Shown piece by piece: positions 12,259 to 23,318 of a DNA stretch of 64,000 bases. The notes beneath the pieces were generated by a model, which saw only the letters and a program-made list of their open reading frames with translations, was not told where the DNA came from and did no database searches. Origin of the DNA: Phaeosaccion multiseriatum (lineage: Eukaryota > Ochrophyta, other classes); assembly GCA_965112735.1 (NCBI GenBank), contig OZ218953.1:4588001-4652000 (forward strand), written 5' to 3'. A program made the translations under genes and the position numbers. Every line of letters begins with the position of its first letter. The stretch's first letter is position 1.

Positions 12259-13357
12259 CGTAGAATTGGAAGAGTAGTAGAAGCAGTAGCAGCATAACGG
12301 TGGGGAGGAGAAGGAGGGCACAGGTGCACGGGGAGGAGAGGAAGAGGGTAAGGTAACAAAAGCAAGCTGAGGTACTGTCGAGCGAGGGGAAAAGCAAGGC
12401 AACGCAAGACGTGTGTAGGGACTCCCAAAAAGAAGGTACGGTACGGCCAGCTTGTACCAGGCATTCGAGCGCAACGGTCGTCTCCCTTGCATACAGTTAC
12501 TCACTCAATCACGCACCCACTCACTCACTCACTTACTCACGCACTCACTCACCCGGACAAAAGAGCAGGAAGCGGTAGGCAAGGTCGAAGAAGGCGGCCA
12601 TGAGGTCGGGGCGGTCTGCGGGGGATATACTCTCCCTTTGCATCACCTCAAAGGTGCTCTGACACACGTGACTCTGCAGACTGCGGCACGCTGCGAGCGC
12701 ATCCTCCCCGGTGTTGGCTGAGGGAGGACGAGCGCGAGCGTGAAGGTGAGGAGGGGGGCAGGGTTAGGGCAGCGGCAGGCAGGGAACACAGGACAAACAC
12801 GGAGGACGGAAGATGAGTTTATCGGTACGTCCCACATATATGCCCATTCATGCGCCCACTCATATGCCCCCCCATGCCCACTCGTACACCCACTCATGCC
12901 CACTCATACACACACTTTGTGCCCACTCACGCGCACTTATGCCCACTTCTATACCCACTCATGTTCACGCATGCCCCACTCACATGACGCCCCATTCACA
13001 TGACGCCCACTCACATGACGCCCCCTACTCATCTGCCCACTCATACGCCCCTTCTATATCCAATCCTGTCAACTCATGCCCACTCATTACACACACTATA
13101 TGCCCACTCACCGTACGTCTCGACAGCGTCTGCCATGCACGCGAGGCAGCACGGGTAGTGAAAGGCGTCGTAACACTCCGTCATCATGCTGAGCAGCGTG
13201 GTCAGAGGCACCTGAGAGAGAGCCCAGCAACACCCAAGCAACACCCCCATTCCATCCAGTCCGAGAGCGCGAGCAAAGGGCCGCACCACGAGTAAGATTG
13301 AGCAGCAGCAGAAGGGCCATACCGCAGGCCAATAAGCCAACAAGCAAGCGTGAAGAG

Positions 13358-13390
<33 letters not shown>

Positions 13391-16092
13391 TAGTAAGCGC
13401 AAGGCTATACGACGCATTTGTTCGTCCGAGGTGTAGAGTGTGCGAGAGAGAACAAGAAAAGAAGACAGGGCATCAAATTCCAACCACAGTCCACGGTGAC
13501 AAACGCATACACACACACGTATGCACGCACGCACGCACGCCATCACCTGCTGAAGAAGCCTGCCCCTCATGGCGGTTATGCTGGCCCCTAACACCCCGAA
13601 CAGCTCCTCCATCGCCGCCTGCTCGCCGCTCAGACGCTGCGCACACGCCTCCAGCAGGGGCCACAATTGCCGCAGTAGCTCCAAAGCGGGGGAGGGGGGG
13701 GGCGAAGGGGCGCTACCTCTGTTTGAACAGCCGCAACATGACGATGATGACGACGAAACTGTCGAAACGGTCGAAACTGTGCAGCAGTCCATAAACCGAA
13801 TGGCCTGAGCTCCAGCAAGACATACACGAGGGGTCATTCAGTCAGTCAGTCAGTGAGCAAGCCAAGTGAGGTGTGAGACCACACACAGTCAGCCACACAG
13901 GGAAAAAAAAGTGATACAGTCACATGGCCAGTCAGTCACACATTCACACACTTAAACAATCACACAGTCAAACAGTCACACATTCGTATAGTCACGCAGA
14001 CACAGTCAATGAGAGGGTGTCATGGGGTGGGTCGATCGTTTCAGTTTCCTTCTCCTTATAACTGCCAGAGAGGTAGTAGATCGAAATGCGCACCCTCCCT
14101 GCTGATGCTGCTACTGCTGCTGCGGTGCTCCCAGAGCGAGCTGCAGAGATTGGCAAGAGAGTCATATCCTCCTCTTCTTGCTCCTCCCCCCCCTCCCTCT
14201 CCTCCCATGCTCCTAGCTTGGCTTCCCCTTCCCCTTCCCCTTCCCTAGCAAGCCGTACACCTGTCGTCACTTACACACCTCCTTGAGCAGAGTGAGCATC
14301 TGCGTGGCTGAAGAGGCCTCCGGAGGTTGCGGTGAGCCGTCTACGCGGAGATCGGTCGCTAACCGCTGAAGAATGGGCGAGGTACAGTGCATGAGGAGCT
14401 GTGAAGAAGCAGAGGGGTCTCCAGATACCTCCAGCAGAGCAAGGACACGAGCCACACAGCCCTGGGGTAGGGAGGAAACAGAGGTAGGGAAGGGAAGGTA
14501 ACAGAGGTAGGGAAGGGAAGGAAGAAGGAGGTAGAGAAGGAAGGGAAGGGATGGGAAGGGAAGGGAAGGCAAGGGAACAGAAGGGAACGGAAGGGAACGG
14601 AAGGAAGGGAGGGAGGGAAGGGAGGAAGGAAAGGAGGGAGGTGAGGGAGGTAGGGAAGGGAAGGGAAGGGAAGGGAAGGGAAGGGAAGGGAAGGGAAGGG
14701 AAGGGAAGGGAAGGGAAGGGAAGGGAAGGGAAGGAGGGTAGAGGGAAGGTGCGACAGCGCAACATTGGGGGTAGGGCGCGGGCGTGGCGGAGAGAGATCC
14801 AATCCACACATTAAGAGAAAGAGAGAAAAAGTGTTTGGGACAAAGTGGGGCGCTACTTACTCACTATCCTGCCCGCTACTTACTCACTATCCTGCCCGCT
14901 ACTTACTCACTATCCTGCCCGCTACTTACTCACTATCCTGCCCGCTACTTACTCACTATCCTGCCCGCTACTTACTCACTATCCTGCCCGCCCGCCCGAC
15001 CGAATATGCGGTGAAAAGCGCGAAAACCCAAGCCAAGTTCAGTTCAGTTCAGAGAATGGATATCTTATGTCGATATTGATGTCTTATGTCTATGTTGGCG
15101 TTGGTGAGATAAGCTCTAAACTCGACACAGCAAACCAAATATTTGATGTCCATGTGTTACATCTAGATTGGTGTTGGGTACAAACGCGAGACAGCACGAC
15201 CACAGACTCGATATATCGACCTCGTCTTTGGTGGTGGGTATGCAATCCAGCAGGCTCCAATACACACACACACACACACTCACTCACCGTGACTTTGACT
15301 TGGTCTGTGATATACTCGCGTGGAACTGAGCACGCCACCTGAGGAATGACACGGACGCGACGAGCGACAGATGCGTCAGTTAAGTCACCACATGGGTATA
15401 TAGCTGGAGGTCGGGGGGCGATGTAACTTCGCAGGTATCGATGGGCAGACAGATTATTCTCAATCGATATATGATGGTAAGAGAATACAAAGCGACATGT
15501 CTCGAACCCTCCACGACCGCCAAACTGGCACTCAAATTAATGGCTTGTCTCTCGTGCCTTTCCCCCTTCTCTCCGCACCCTCTCCGTGTCCCGCTTCCCC
15601 CCCCCTCTCCCACTCCTCTCTCTCTCTGTCCACCTCTCCCATGCCCCCCCCCTCTCTCTCCTCTCCCTCCGCGACCATCCATCCTCTCTCCTCTCTCTTC
15701 GCACCCTCTCTGTGTCCAGCGTCCCCCTCCTCTCCCCACTCTCCTCTCTCTCTCTCCACACGTCCCTCTGTGCCTCTCACCTTGAGCATCTCCACAAGAA
15801 TTTGCATGGCGGGGGGGCTCCACACAATAGCCCACTCGCACTCCGAACACACGAGCTGAGGATAAGATGAGAGGACAAGAGCAAAATGGGGGAAGGGGAA
15901 GAGCAAGGGGGGAAGGGGAAAGGAAGGGGGGAAGGGGAAAGGCAAGGGGGGAAGGGGAAAGAGAAGGAGAGGGGGGGGGGGAGGAGAGGGGGGGAGGGGG
16001 AGGGGGGGAGGGGAAGGGGGAGGGGGAGGGTGAGGGGAGGGGAGGGGGAGAGGGGGAGGGAGGGAGGCCATTGAGCACGAACCGCAGGGTAA

Positions 16093-16155
<63 letters not shown>

Positions 16156-19100
16156 CGCTGACTGACTGACTGACTGACTGACTGACTGACTGACAATGAC
16201 GCGCGGAGGACGACTTGTTCAACCGCTGAGCTCAGCCCCTCAGCCACAAAGCAGTAGAGGGCGCTTTCCCCACCCACCCATCCACCCTGCTCGCAACAAC
16301 AGCGCGTAGGTTGAGTCCGATACTACTGCCCCACTGCCCCCTCCCTCTTCCCTCCTTCGAGCTCATCCTATCCTTCTCCTCCTCCCCTCCCCCCTCCCAT
16401 CCCTCCTTCCCTCCTGCTTATCCTCCTCCTCTCCTCCTCCTCCTCCTCCTCCTCCTCCTCCTCCTCCTCCTCCTCCTCCTCCTCCTCCTCCTCCTCCATC
16501 CTGCTCTACGACTATCCGTTCTTTTCCCTCCTCACCTGCAAGGCCGTTGCCGCACTCTGTATGGAAGCTTCGGTGCCGAGCCCTGCCGACAGATACTGCA
16601 GCCCTGGTACCAGAAGTAGAGGGAGGGGAGGAGCGCCCCCTCCTGAGGAGTGGCGGGGTGACAAACCACCACCACCACCACCACCACCACCACCACCACC
16701 ACCACTACTACTACTGCTACTACCGTGTAGTGGGCTGCCTGGTCTACTTCCACCAGCAGCGGTGCTATTGATCGTAACCACGTGATGATTGGCGCGGAAC
16801 TTGGCATGAAGCTTGCTTGGCTTCCATGGGGCGAGACTGAAGCTCGGGTAGGCGCCTACCAGTTTGCATCCGGCTTCAGACCATAGGGGACGTCGGGGAG
16901 AGAGAGGGGGGGGGAGATACACAGGCAAGGTAAGGCTAGGTTCACGGATGGGGGAGCGAAAGTGGAAGAATGGGGAGATGGATGGTTTTTTACAAGTTGT
17001 GGGGCGAGGGGGAGAAGCACCACCAAGAGGACGAATGAAGCTGTAACGGAAGTGGTGCATTCCCCATAAGTGCAACCCTCTCTCTTTCCCCTTGCCCCTT
17101 GCCGCTGGCCCCTGCCGTACCGTTGAGCACGAGTGGGTGTGTAGTGGACAAGGCCGGGTTGTTGAGAAGTTGTTGAAACACGCCGTCCAACAGGTGCTTC
17201 GTAGCCCCCCTCTCTTCCCGCAGACCGCCGCCATTGGCCTGAAACCGATTGGTCGATCCTGCTGTTGCTGCCTTTCGTGCGTCCTTGGCTACGAGCTGCA
17301 GACAAAGCAAACAGACCTGTTTTGTTCCGTGGTTCGTTCGCAAGGCAGGCAGACAGGGTAGCATCAACAAGTCGTGGCTATCGGACGGTGTATACAGCGA
17401 GTCTCTCGTCTGTGGAGCGAAGCCCCAAACCTGTCCCCCAAACACGTGAAAAGCACCCAAAGCAAAGCACTGAAGCAAAGCACCAAAGCAAAGCACTAAA
17501 GTAAAGCAAGCACGCACCTCCAAGGCCTCCCAGCCCCCCCCTGGGCCCTCCACCCGGCCCAGCACGGCCCCGAAGAAGGCATCGCTGCCCAAGACGTGGA
17601 AGACGGAAAGAAACAAGTCCTTCACCTGCTCGCGGAACTCCAGAAAGCTGTGCATTGGGGAGTTACGAGCATTCGGGATACATACATACATACATATATA
17701 CATGGCAGTGGATGACAGTGGATGGGGATGGGTATGGGTGTGGGTGTGGGTGCGAGTGTGAATGTGAGTGTCTGTGTGGGTGCGGGTGGAGAAGAGCAGG
17801 ATAGACAGAGCCAAGAGGCACTCAGACACGCGCAAGCGTCTCTGACTGACTGACTGACTGACTGACTGGCTGACTGACTGGCTGACTGACTGACTGACCG
17901 ACTGACTCGATGACTTAGTGATGCGACTCTCTCACCTGTCCTCGTCATCATCGGGTCCGCCCCCGTTGTCCCCCCATTCAGTGAAGCCTTCCCTATATTT
18001 ACACTGCCCCAGGAGGACCTGAAGCAAGAAGCAAGAAGCAAGAACCAAGGAAGAGGCTTTTCGTGAGGGTACGCACGTGATAGATAACGCTGCAGTCACA
18101 AACTCTCTCTCTCACACACACACACACACAATCAGCCAATCAGCCAATCAGCCATCTCCAACCAGCGGTTGTACATGGAGACCTGCGGACTCGGAGGCCA
18201 CACACGCACCCACACACCCACATCCATACCCCCCCCCCCCCACACACACACACCCACACACGCACACACGCACGCACACGCACACACACACGCACACGCA
18301 CACACACACGCACACGCACACGCACACCCACACACCTCCAACAGCCGGATGTACATGGGAGCCTGCAGACTTGGGGGCCGCTCCGCCATGGGCACATCTT
18401 GAAGCTCCAGCCAGAAGTCAAGCGCCACAGTGGCCACGTTGCGCAGCGGACAGGCCGTGCACGCAAGAATTGACTCCACCAGGTGCAGCCCGTTGTCCTC
18501 CCCGTTTACAACCAAGTCCATTTCTTGCTCTGTGTGTGACGGGCAGATAGATAGACAGATAGATAAGTAGATAGATAGATAGATAGATAGATAGAGATAG
18601 GAGAGCGGGTTGCGTTGCGTTGCGTTGAGTCGGTGCGGAGTTAGCGTTGGAGTTGCGTATTTCATTTTGCCATCAAGGAAAGGGAGTTAGAAGGCTTGTG
18701 TATTGGGGGTTGATTGAAGAGAAGAGCTGGTGTCAGAAGCACGAAGCCCGTTCCATTCATTCGCAGAGTACGGTAATAACATGTGGGGATGTCTCGCTGA
18801 CCCCAATTTACTTATCTCAAGACGGCATCAAGGAGGGTCACATTTGAAGGTGCTCACCCACCACCCAATAGCATCGCTAGAATAAAGCTCATGACAAACA
18901 TCCCACTCACTCACTCCCGCACTCAATCACTCACTCACTCATGCGCTCACTCACACGCTCCCTCCCTCTCTCCCCCCCTCCCTCCTTCCCTCACTCACTC
19001 ACTCACTCACTCACTCACTCACTCACCCGCAAACTTGAGCAGCAAGACACAAATGGCCATTGCCGTTTCCTCGTCTTGATGTGCCGTGGCCGCGGCGAAT

Positions 19101-21150
19101 GCGGGGCCCAATTGCAGCAACGTCCCGAGCAAGCCCCGCGCGATGGCTTCTCTCGCTGGAGGCCTTGGGTACTCGCTCACACAGAGAACCTCCAGCACCA
19201 CCGCACACACTTCCCTCACCAGCTTGGGCTTCTCAGCACCAGCACCAGCACCAGCACCCCCTCCTCCTCCCGCTTCTCCTCCTCCTCCTCCTGCTGCTGC
19301 TGCTGCGCCCCCAACGGTGTCTACTCCTCCTCCTCCTTCTCCAAGAAGCTGCATGAGTTTAGAAAAGAGAGGGGCATGGCTGCTGGCCAGTGCAGTGAGC
19401 GACACGCCCACTTTTGCCCATTGCTGCAGGCATCGCAAACTCGCCACAAGAAGGTCAGTGTAGTGAAGCGGGGAGGGGTGGTTGTGCGGATCGAGGCATA
19501 TACATTGCTCCAGAGCAGCCAAGACCTTGGGACGAGGACGACAAGGAGGAGCAGGAGGAGGAGGAGGAGCAGGAGGAGGAGCAGCAGCAGCAGCAGCAGG
19601 AGGAGGAGGAGGAGGAGGAGGAGGAGGAGGAGGGGGAGAGGCCCAGAGAGCGTGAGTCCAACGAGAACAGCTCACCCAACACAAGGCGTCCTTCTCATAC
19701 CCTTAAACCCCTCAAAACACGCACCTGAGGCTGCGCGGCCATGAGCTGCTCCTGAAGCCCTTGCCTGTCTCCTCCGTTCAGGGCAGTCTGGACTTCTCCA
19801 GGAAGCACCTGACAGATACCCGGTCACATGACCAACAAACCACATGCAACACCGAGAGAAGTGAGCATAGTACAGGTAGAGCAGAGCAGAGCAGAGCACA
19901 GCAAGATATTTCATCCGCCCCTCGCCACCAATGTGCTCCAACTTGCCGCACTCCCGGCTGCTAAAAGTGTCAAATCCGACGGCCAGATAGGTGGGTAGGG
20001 GTCCTTATCCCCTCTCACCTGCAACATGCAATTCATGACGGTCCATGAAACCGCCGAGACCAAGGCCGTTTGGCCCACCGCGAATGCATCCCTTGAGTAG
20101 ATGGCCAGTCCTGTAGGCAAGTGGGTGGCCATGCTCGCCAGAGTCATGCAGACGCGCTCCACCACAAGCTTCGGGCCACGTGGGAGGAGGAGAGGGGTGG
20201 GTCAAATGGAGGAACGGGAGGAAGGAGGTGAGCTGTAGGTAGGAAGGACCGCCTTTTGTTCGGAATTGGTACACTTGAATGCTGGTGCGATACGGAAAAG
20301 TGATTCGCTTCATCGTACCGTGCCGTGCCTGCAAAACACACGGCTACACGTTCATCACACCCACACCCACCTTTTCATAGACTTTGGACGGATCTACTCC
20401 CGCTCCCTCCGACCCTGAGAGCGCACAGAAAGAAAAGAAAGGCGAGTGCGTGCATGAAGCGACAAAGCAGAAGAGACGGCGGTAGGAATTAACGACGGAG
20501 GAGTATAGTAGTAGACTGATGAGCCCGTTGAGAGGACCAGAGACAACAACGACTTCCTTCCTCCCTCCCTCCTCACCTGGAAGCACTGCGTTGGTGACCG
20601 TGTCCCTCAGGATCTGCAGCAGCATGTTTTGCAGCTGCGCTTGGCTGTCGCCCTCGAGCGTGTTCCATTGCTTCGTCACTTTCGTGTAGAGCATATTGGC
20701 GGCGTAGAAGCGCGTTGCTGTAGGCGGAGCCGGCTGCATCGTCAAGAGCTCCACGCCCACGCCCCAAGCAGACTACGAGTACACAGAGAGAGGGGAGGGG
20801 AGGGGGGAGAGAGAGCGCGCGAGAGAGAGGGGAGAGAGGAGTGGGGGGGTGGGGAGAGAGAGGGAGAGGAAGAGGAAGAGTGAGATGGAGAGAGACAGAG
20901 AAAGGACAAACAAAAAAACAAGAAGGAGAGAGGCGAACGAGGAGTGTGTGAAGACAAGTAAAGGAGGAGAGCATGGTCGCTGTCGCCCTTGCTTTTCATC
21001 ACGCGAGATTCTTGGGATGACGGAAGGCTCTGTTGCACGTACCGTGTCCTTCGTCACCTCCATGAGAAACGAGATGGCCTCCTGCGATCGGACATGATCG
21101 GCTCCGTATAGAGCCGCGATGGCAGCCTGCACTGTAGCAGTGTCAGCCAT
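11210..21150 (-). CDS. TNPO3: Transportin-3 / importin-13-like nuclear import receptor
   Basis: Twenty exons in consistent phase give about 1,126 residues: 21150-21043, 20772-20577, 20414-20371, 20168-20019, 19808-19725, 19525-19027, 18523-18336, 18018-17936, 17647-17518, 17295-17121, 16873-16536, 15855-15781, 15338-15288, 14461-14275, 14140-14094, 13804-13547, 13211-13112, 12717-12553, 11993-11736 and 11454-11210. The N-terminus has the importin-beta signature (ALYG...A-I-S-F-L-M-E, then W-G-V-G-V-E-L-L and F/Y-A-A-N-M-L-Y-T-K). Later come FWLELQDVP, ICSVC-like VCSECEWA, ELLRQLWPLLEAC, RPDLMAAFFDLAYRFLLFCP and a C-terminus AMLLDLAKVMHKQATAD, in the TNPO3/IPO13 order. Such HEAT-repeat receptors carry cargo, in TNPO3 the RS-domain splicing factors, through nuclear pores under RanGTP control. 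A Gly/Ser-rich loop sits in exon 11 and a poly-Gly/Ala loop in exon 6. The exon 12-13 junction seems short of about 25 residues, so one small exon may be missing. IPO13 is the alternative name. Confidence 0.82.
12066..12258. repeat. (TAG)n microsatellite in transportin intron
   Basis: An interrupted trinucleotide array lies in the intron between exons 18 and 19 counted from the 3' side. The long Val-, Thr- and Leu-rich frames crossing it are artefacts. Confidence 0.95.
14651..14733. repeat. (GGGAA)n pentanucleotide array
   Basis: About 16 tandem GGGAA units sit in a transportin intron, upstream (in gene direction) of the acceptor at 14462. They supply the polypyrimidine side of the intron. 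Confidence 0.95.
14851..14988. repeat. 23-bp minisatellite, six identical copies
   Basis: The unit CGCTACTTACTCACTATCCTG plus CC is repeated head-to-tail six times without visible change, inside a transportin intron. The units abut with no unique spacers, which rules out a CRISPR array. Confidence 0.95.
16093..16195. repeat. (GACA)n adjoining (GACT)n array
   Basis: About 15 GACA units are followed by about 9 TGAC units, in a transportin intron. A second (GACT)n tract lies at 17842-17905 in another intron of the same gene. Confidence 0.95.
18157..18207 (-). repeat. Diverged duplicate of a transportin exon end
   Basis: This intron segment resembles the 3' end of exon 7 (18336-18385). On the minus strand it reads SMYNRWLE against APMYIRLLE in the real exon, and the flanking DNA is about 75-80% alike by eye. 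It stands on the far side of a (CA)n array from its source, suggesting a slippage-related tandem duplication. The copy lacks most of the exon and is not expected to be coding. Confidence 0.55.
18220..18334. repeat. (CA)n microsatellite next to exon 7 donor
   Basis: On the gene strand the intron begins GTGTGTGGGTGTGC and runs directly into a long TG repeat, so the array abuts the splice donor. Confidence 0.95.
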
Positions 21151-21536
21151 GGGGCAGGAGGACAGAGCCGAAATTACTCTCCGGCTCTCCTCCCGTTCTT
21201 CACCCGCTCCGATCAGACAATACAGAGAGCCCCGCGAGCGAAAGAAGGTGCAGAGAAGGGGCGAGCAGGATTGACAGCAACAGAGAAGGTCAGTCAATTC
21301 ATAAAGAAGGCGAGATGTATACCGCGAAGATCGGAGAAGCGCGCAACGCCGGAACGCCGGAATTTGAAATCAGCTCATTCGCCTCAGCCCCCCCTTTTGA
21401 CTTTTGACCACTTTTCTCGAACGGAGAGAAGAGGAAGCAAGAGCAGCGGGAGTTATTTCGCAGGACCTACTTGTCTTCTCCCAGGACAGTACTCCGCCGG
21501 AGAAATAGGGGCTCGGTCTTTGCCAAGGAAACGGGG
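21151..21536. promoter_or_regulatory. Divergent promoter region, transportin (-) / SnoaL-like (+)
   Basis: This 386-base gap lies between two start codons facing away from each other. Both promoters and 5' UTRs must lie here, unless unseen upstream non-coding exons exist. I see no TATA box or other element I would name. Confidence 0.4.
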
Positions 21537-23318
21537 ATGGAGGGAAGGGAGCGCGAGAGGCTGCGACGGCGGTGGAGAGAGACCGGAGGAGTCAGACGTA
21601 GGAGTAGAAGCAGCAGCGGCAGCACAGTCAGGCTGAGGAGGATAGCGTTGCTTGCCACAGTCGTTGGAGCCGCTCTTCCCTCTACCACGGCCTTCGTTCA
21701 GCCCACTCCGTCAGGAGCCTCAGCGGCCGCGGCCCTCTCGAAGAGAGGGGCAGCGGCTGCATCAGCGGCAGGGAGTCTCGGCAGCAGCAGCACTAGTGTT
21801 GGTCTGGGCGTGGATGGCGATTCTCGTCTGGGCTGTTTGGGGCGAAAAACGGTGGGGGCCTTGCAGATGGCGGACCTCCGAGGGTACGAGAATGGAGAGA
21901 AGGGGTTCGAGAATGGAAGGAGAGTCGAGAATGAGGGAGACGCTGCGGAGGAGGCGGCAACGCCGTCGCCGTCATCATCGCTTTCTGCAAACAGGGCATC
22001 GTATGGTGCGAATGATGCGGAGGAGATGGACGTAGAGGCAGAGCTTGAGCTGGAGAGGGACTTGAATAGGAAGACGGCCTTGTTGGAGAAGCGCCTGTAC
22101 TGGTCATCCAAGGGGCAGGACTTCCACACAGCCCTCAAGGCGCAGAAGGAGCTGTACACGCTACAGGAACAGGACGGCTTCAGCGTGCTGCAGATGAATC
22201 GGGATTTCTATGACGCCATTTCCACGGGCGACAACAACCTCATGAAGACGTTGTGGATGGACTCGCACAAGGTGCAAATGGTGCATGAGAAGGCCAAGCC
22301 AGTGTCGGGGTACAAGGAGGTGTTGGAGGGATGGCAGAAGCAAATGGCGCTCATGACGCGGAACAGACAGAGTGTCCGGCCGCGTGACATCAAGGTCAAC
22401 GTGAGCGGAACGGGGGCAATGGTCACGTGCGTAGAGGAGAGTATGCCCGAGGCCCGGAGAAGGCTGCTCGACAAAACGCCGGGAGGCTCGAGCGGAGACG
22501 ATGCCAGCCTGGGCAACTTCCCAAGGGCCTTGAACGTGTTCGAGAAGAAGAACGGCCGCTGGTGGCTCGTGCACCACCACTCGACGGGCCAAGTGCCGGG
22601 CTGCAAGACAATGCCCCAAACGAGTGCCGGAGGAGGAAGCGGTATTTCCTTGGGGGGGAACAATTTGGCGGATCTACTGGCGGGGGCAGCAGAAGGACGA
22701 CCCACCGTGATTCGGCTGGCCAACCCGGCAGAGGCTATGAGTTTGCTGGGGGGCAATCAGAGACTCAACTCCGGAGAAGATGACGACTCGGATTCCGATG
22801 ATGATTCCGACGACGAAGGGGACGGAGGGATCAGCGCGCGAGTGCTGGAGGAGCTGCAGGAGGTGCAGATGGTGGTGGAAGAAGTGGAGGACGATGAGGA
22901 GGAGGATGACGACGATGATGATGAGGACGAGGAGGACAGCGAGGATAGTGACTACGCTGACAGTGACAGCGACTCGGATGAAGATGAGGACGACTTTGGC
23001 ATGACGATGAACAACAGCAGGATAGCAGGCCTGTCTAGGGGTCCGGGGGGGGTGCTGACCATGCGAGCTGTGGACTCGCTGCGCCGTCTGGAAATGGAGA
23101 CGAGGATCACGAAGGAGGAGAAGAGGCGCTTGCTCACTAGTGTGATTGAGCATGCCACGAGTGACGAGCCCTCCCCTGTGGAGATGGCGTACGAGCTGCT
23201 CATGGGCGGGGCTAAGGATGGAGACGCGTGGAGCGACTTTGAGGCAACGGAGGACTACGTGGAGCAGTGCAAGGCCTTTGCTCTGCAGCTCAGGAACAAG
23301 GGCAAGGGCAAGAGCTGA
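21537..23318 (+). CDS. SnoaL/NTF2-like protein, probably plastid-targeted
   Basis: One exon encodes 593 residues from the first ATG of a frame that is open further upstream without ATG. Residues about 12-50 are very basic, then follows a hydrophobic segment (IALLATVVGAALPSTTAFVQP). A signal peptide ending at A-F-V is the layout of heterokont plastid presequences. Residues around 210-330 look like an NTF2-like/SnoaL-like fold: a helix with LQMNRDFYDAISTGDNNLM, then W-M-D-S-H-K-V-Q-M-V-H, S-G-Y-K-E-V-L-E-G-W and a C-terminal FEKKNGRWWLVHHHST, the usual closing strand. These folds bind small molecules or act as structural domains, and no specific activity can be read. The C-terminal third is a long acidic Asp/Glu/Ser tract, followed by a helical segment with ARVLEELQEVQMVVEEVE before it. 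The substrate is unknown. Confidence 0.7.
   Translation: MEGRERERLRRRWRETGGVRRRSRSSSGSTVRLRRIALLATVVGAALPSTTAFVQPTPSGASAAAALSKRGAAAASAAGSLGSSSTSVGLGVDGDSRLGCLGRKTVGALQMADLRGYENGEKGFENGRRVENEGDAAEEAATPSPSSSLSANRASYGANDAEEMDVEAELELERDLNRKTALLEKRLYWSSKGQDFHTALKAQKELYTLQEQDGFSVLQMNRDFYDAISTGDNNLMKTLWMDSHKVQMVHEKAKPVSGYKEVLEGWQKQMALMTRNRQSVRPRDIKVNVSGTGAMVTCVEESMPEARRRLLDKTPGGSSGDDASLGNFPRALNVFEKKNGRWWLVHHHSTGQVPGCKTMPQTSAGGGSGISLGGNNLADLLAGAAEGRPTVIRLANPAEAMSLLGGNQRLNSGEDDDSDSDDDSDDEGDGGISARVLEELQEVQMVVEEVEDDEEEDDDDDDEDEEDSEDSDYADSDSDSDEDEDDFGMTMNNSRIAGLSRGPGGVLTMRAVDSLRRLEMETRITKEEKRRLLTSVIEHATSDEPSPVEMAYELLMGGAKDGDAWSDFEATEDYVEQCKAFALQLRNKGKGKS

Noticed and set aside
14851-14988. Regularly spaced repeats as a CRISPR array
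   Set aside because: The units abut without spacers and the DNA is eukaryotic. This is a minisatellite.
16197-16280. Possible extra transportin exon (ALYCFVAEGLSSAVEQVV)
   Set aside because: The peptide looks reasonable, but exons on each side join in phase and match the family directly (ATALQ to VCSECEW). No good donor ends it.
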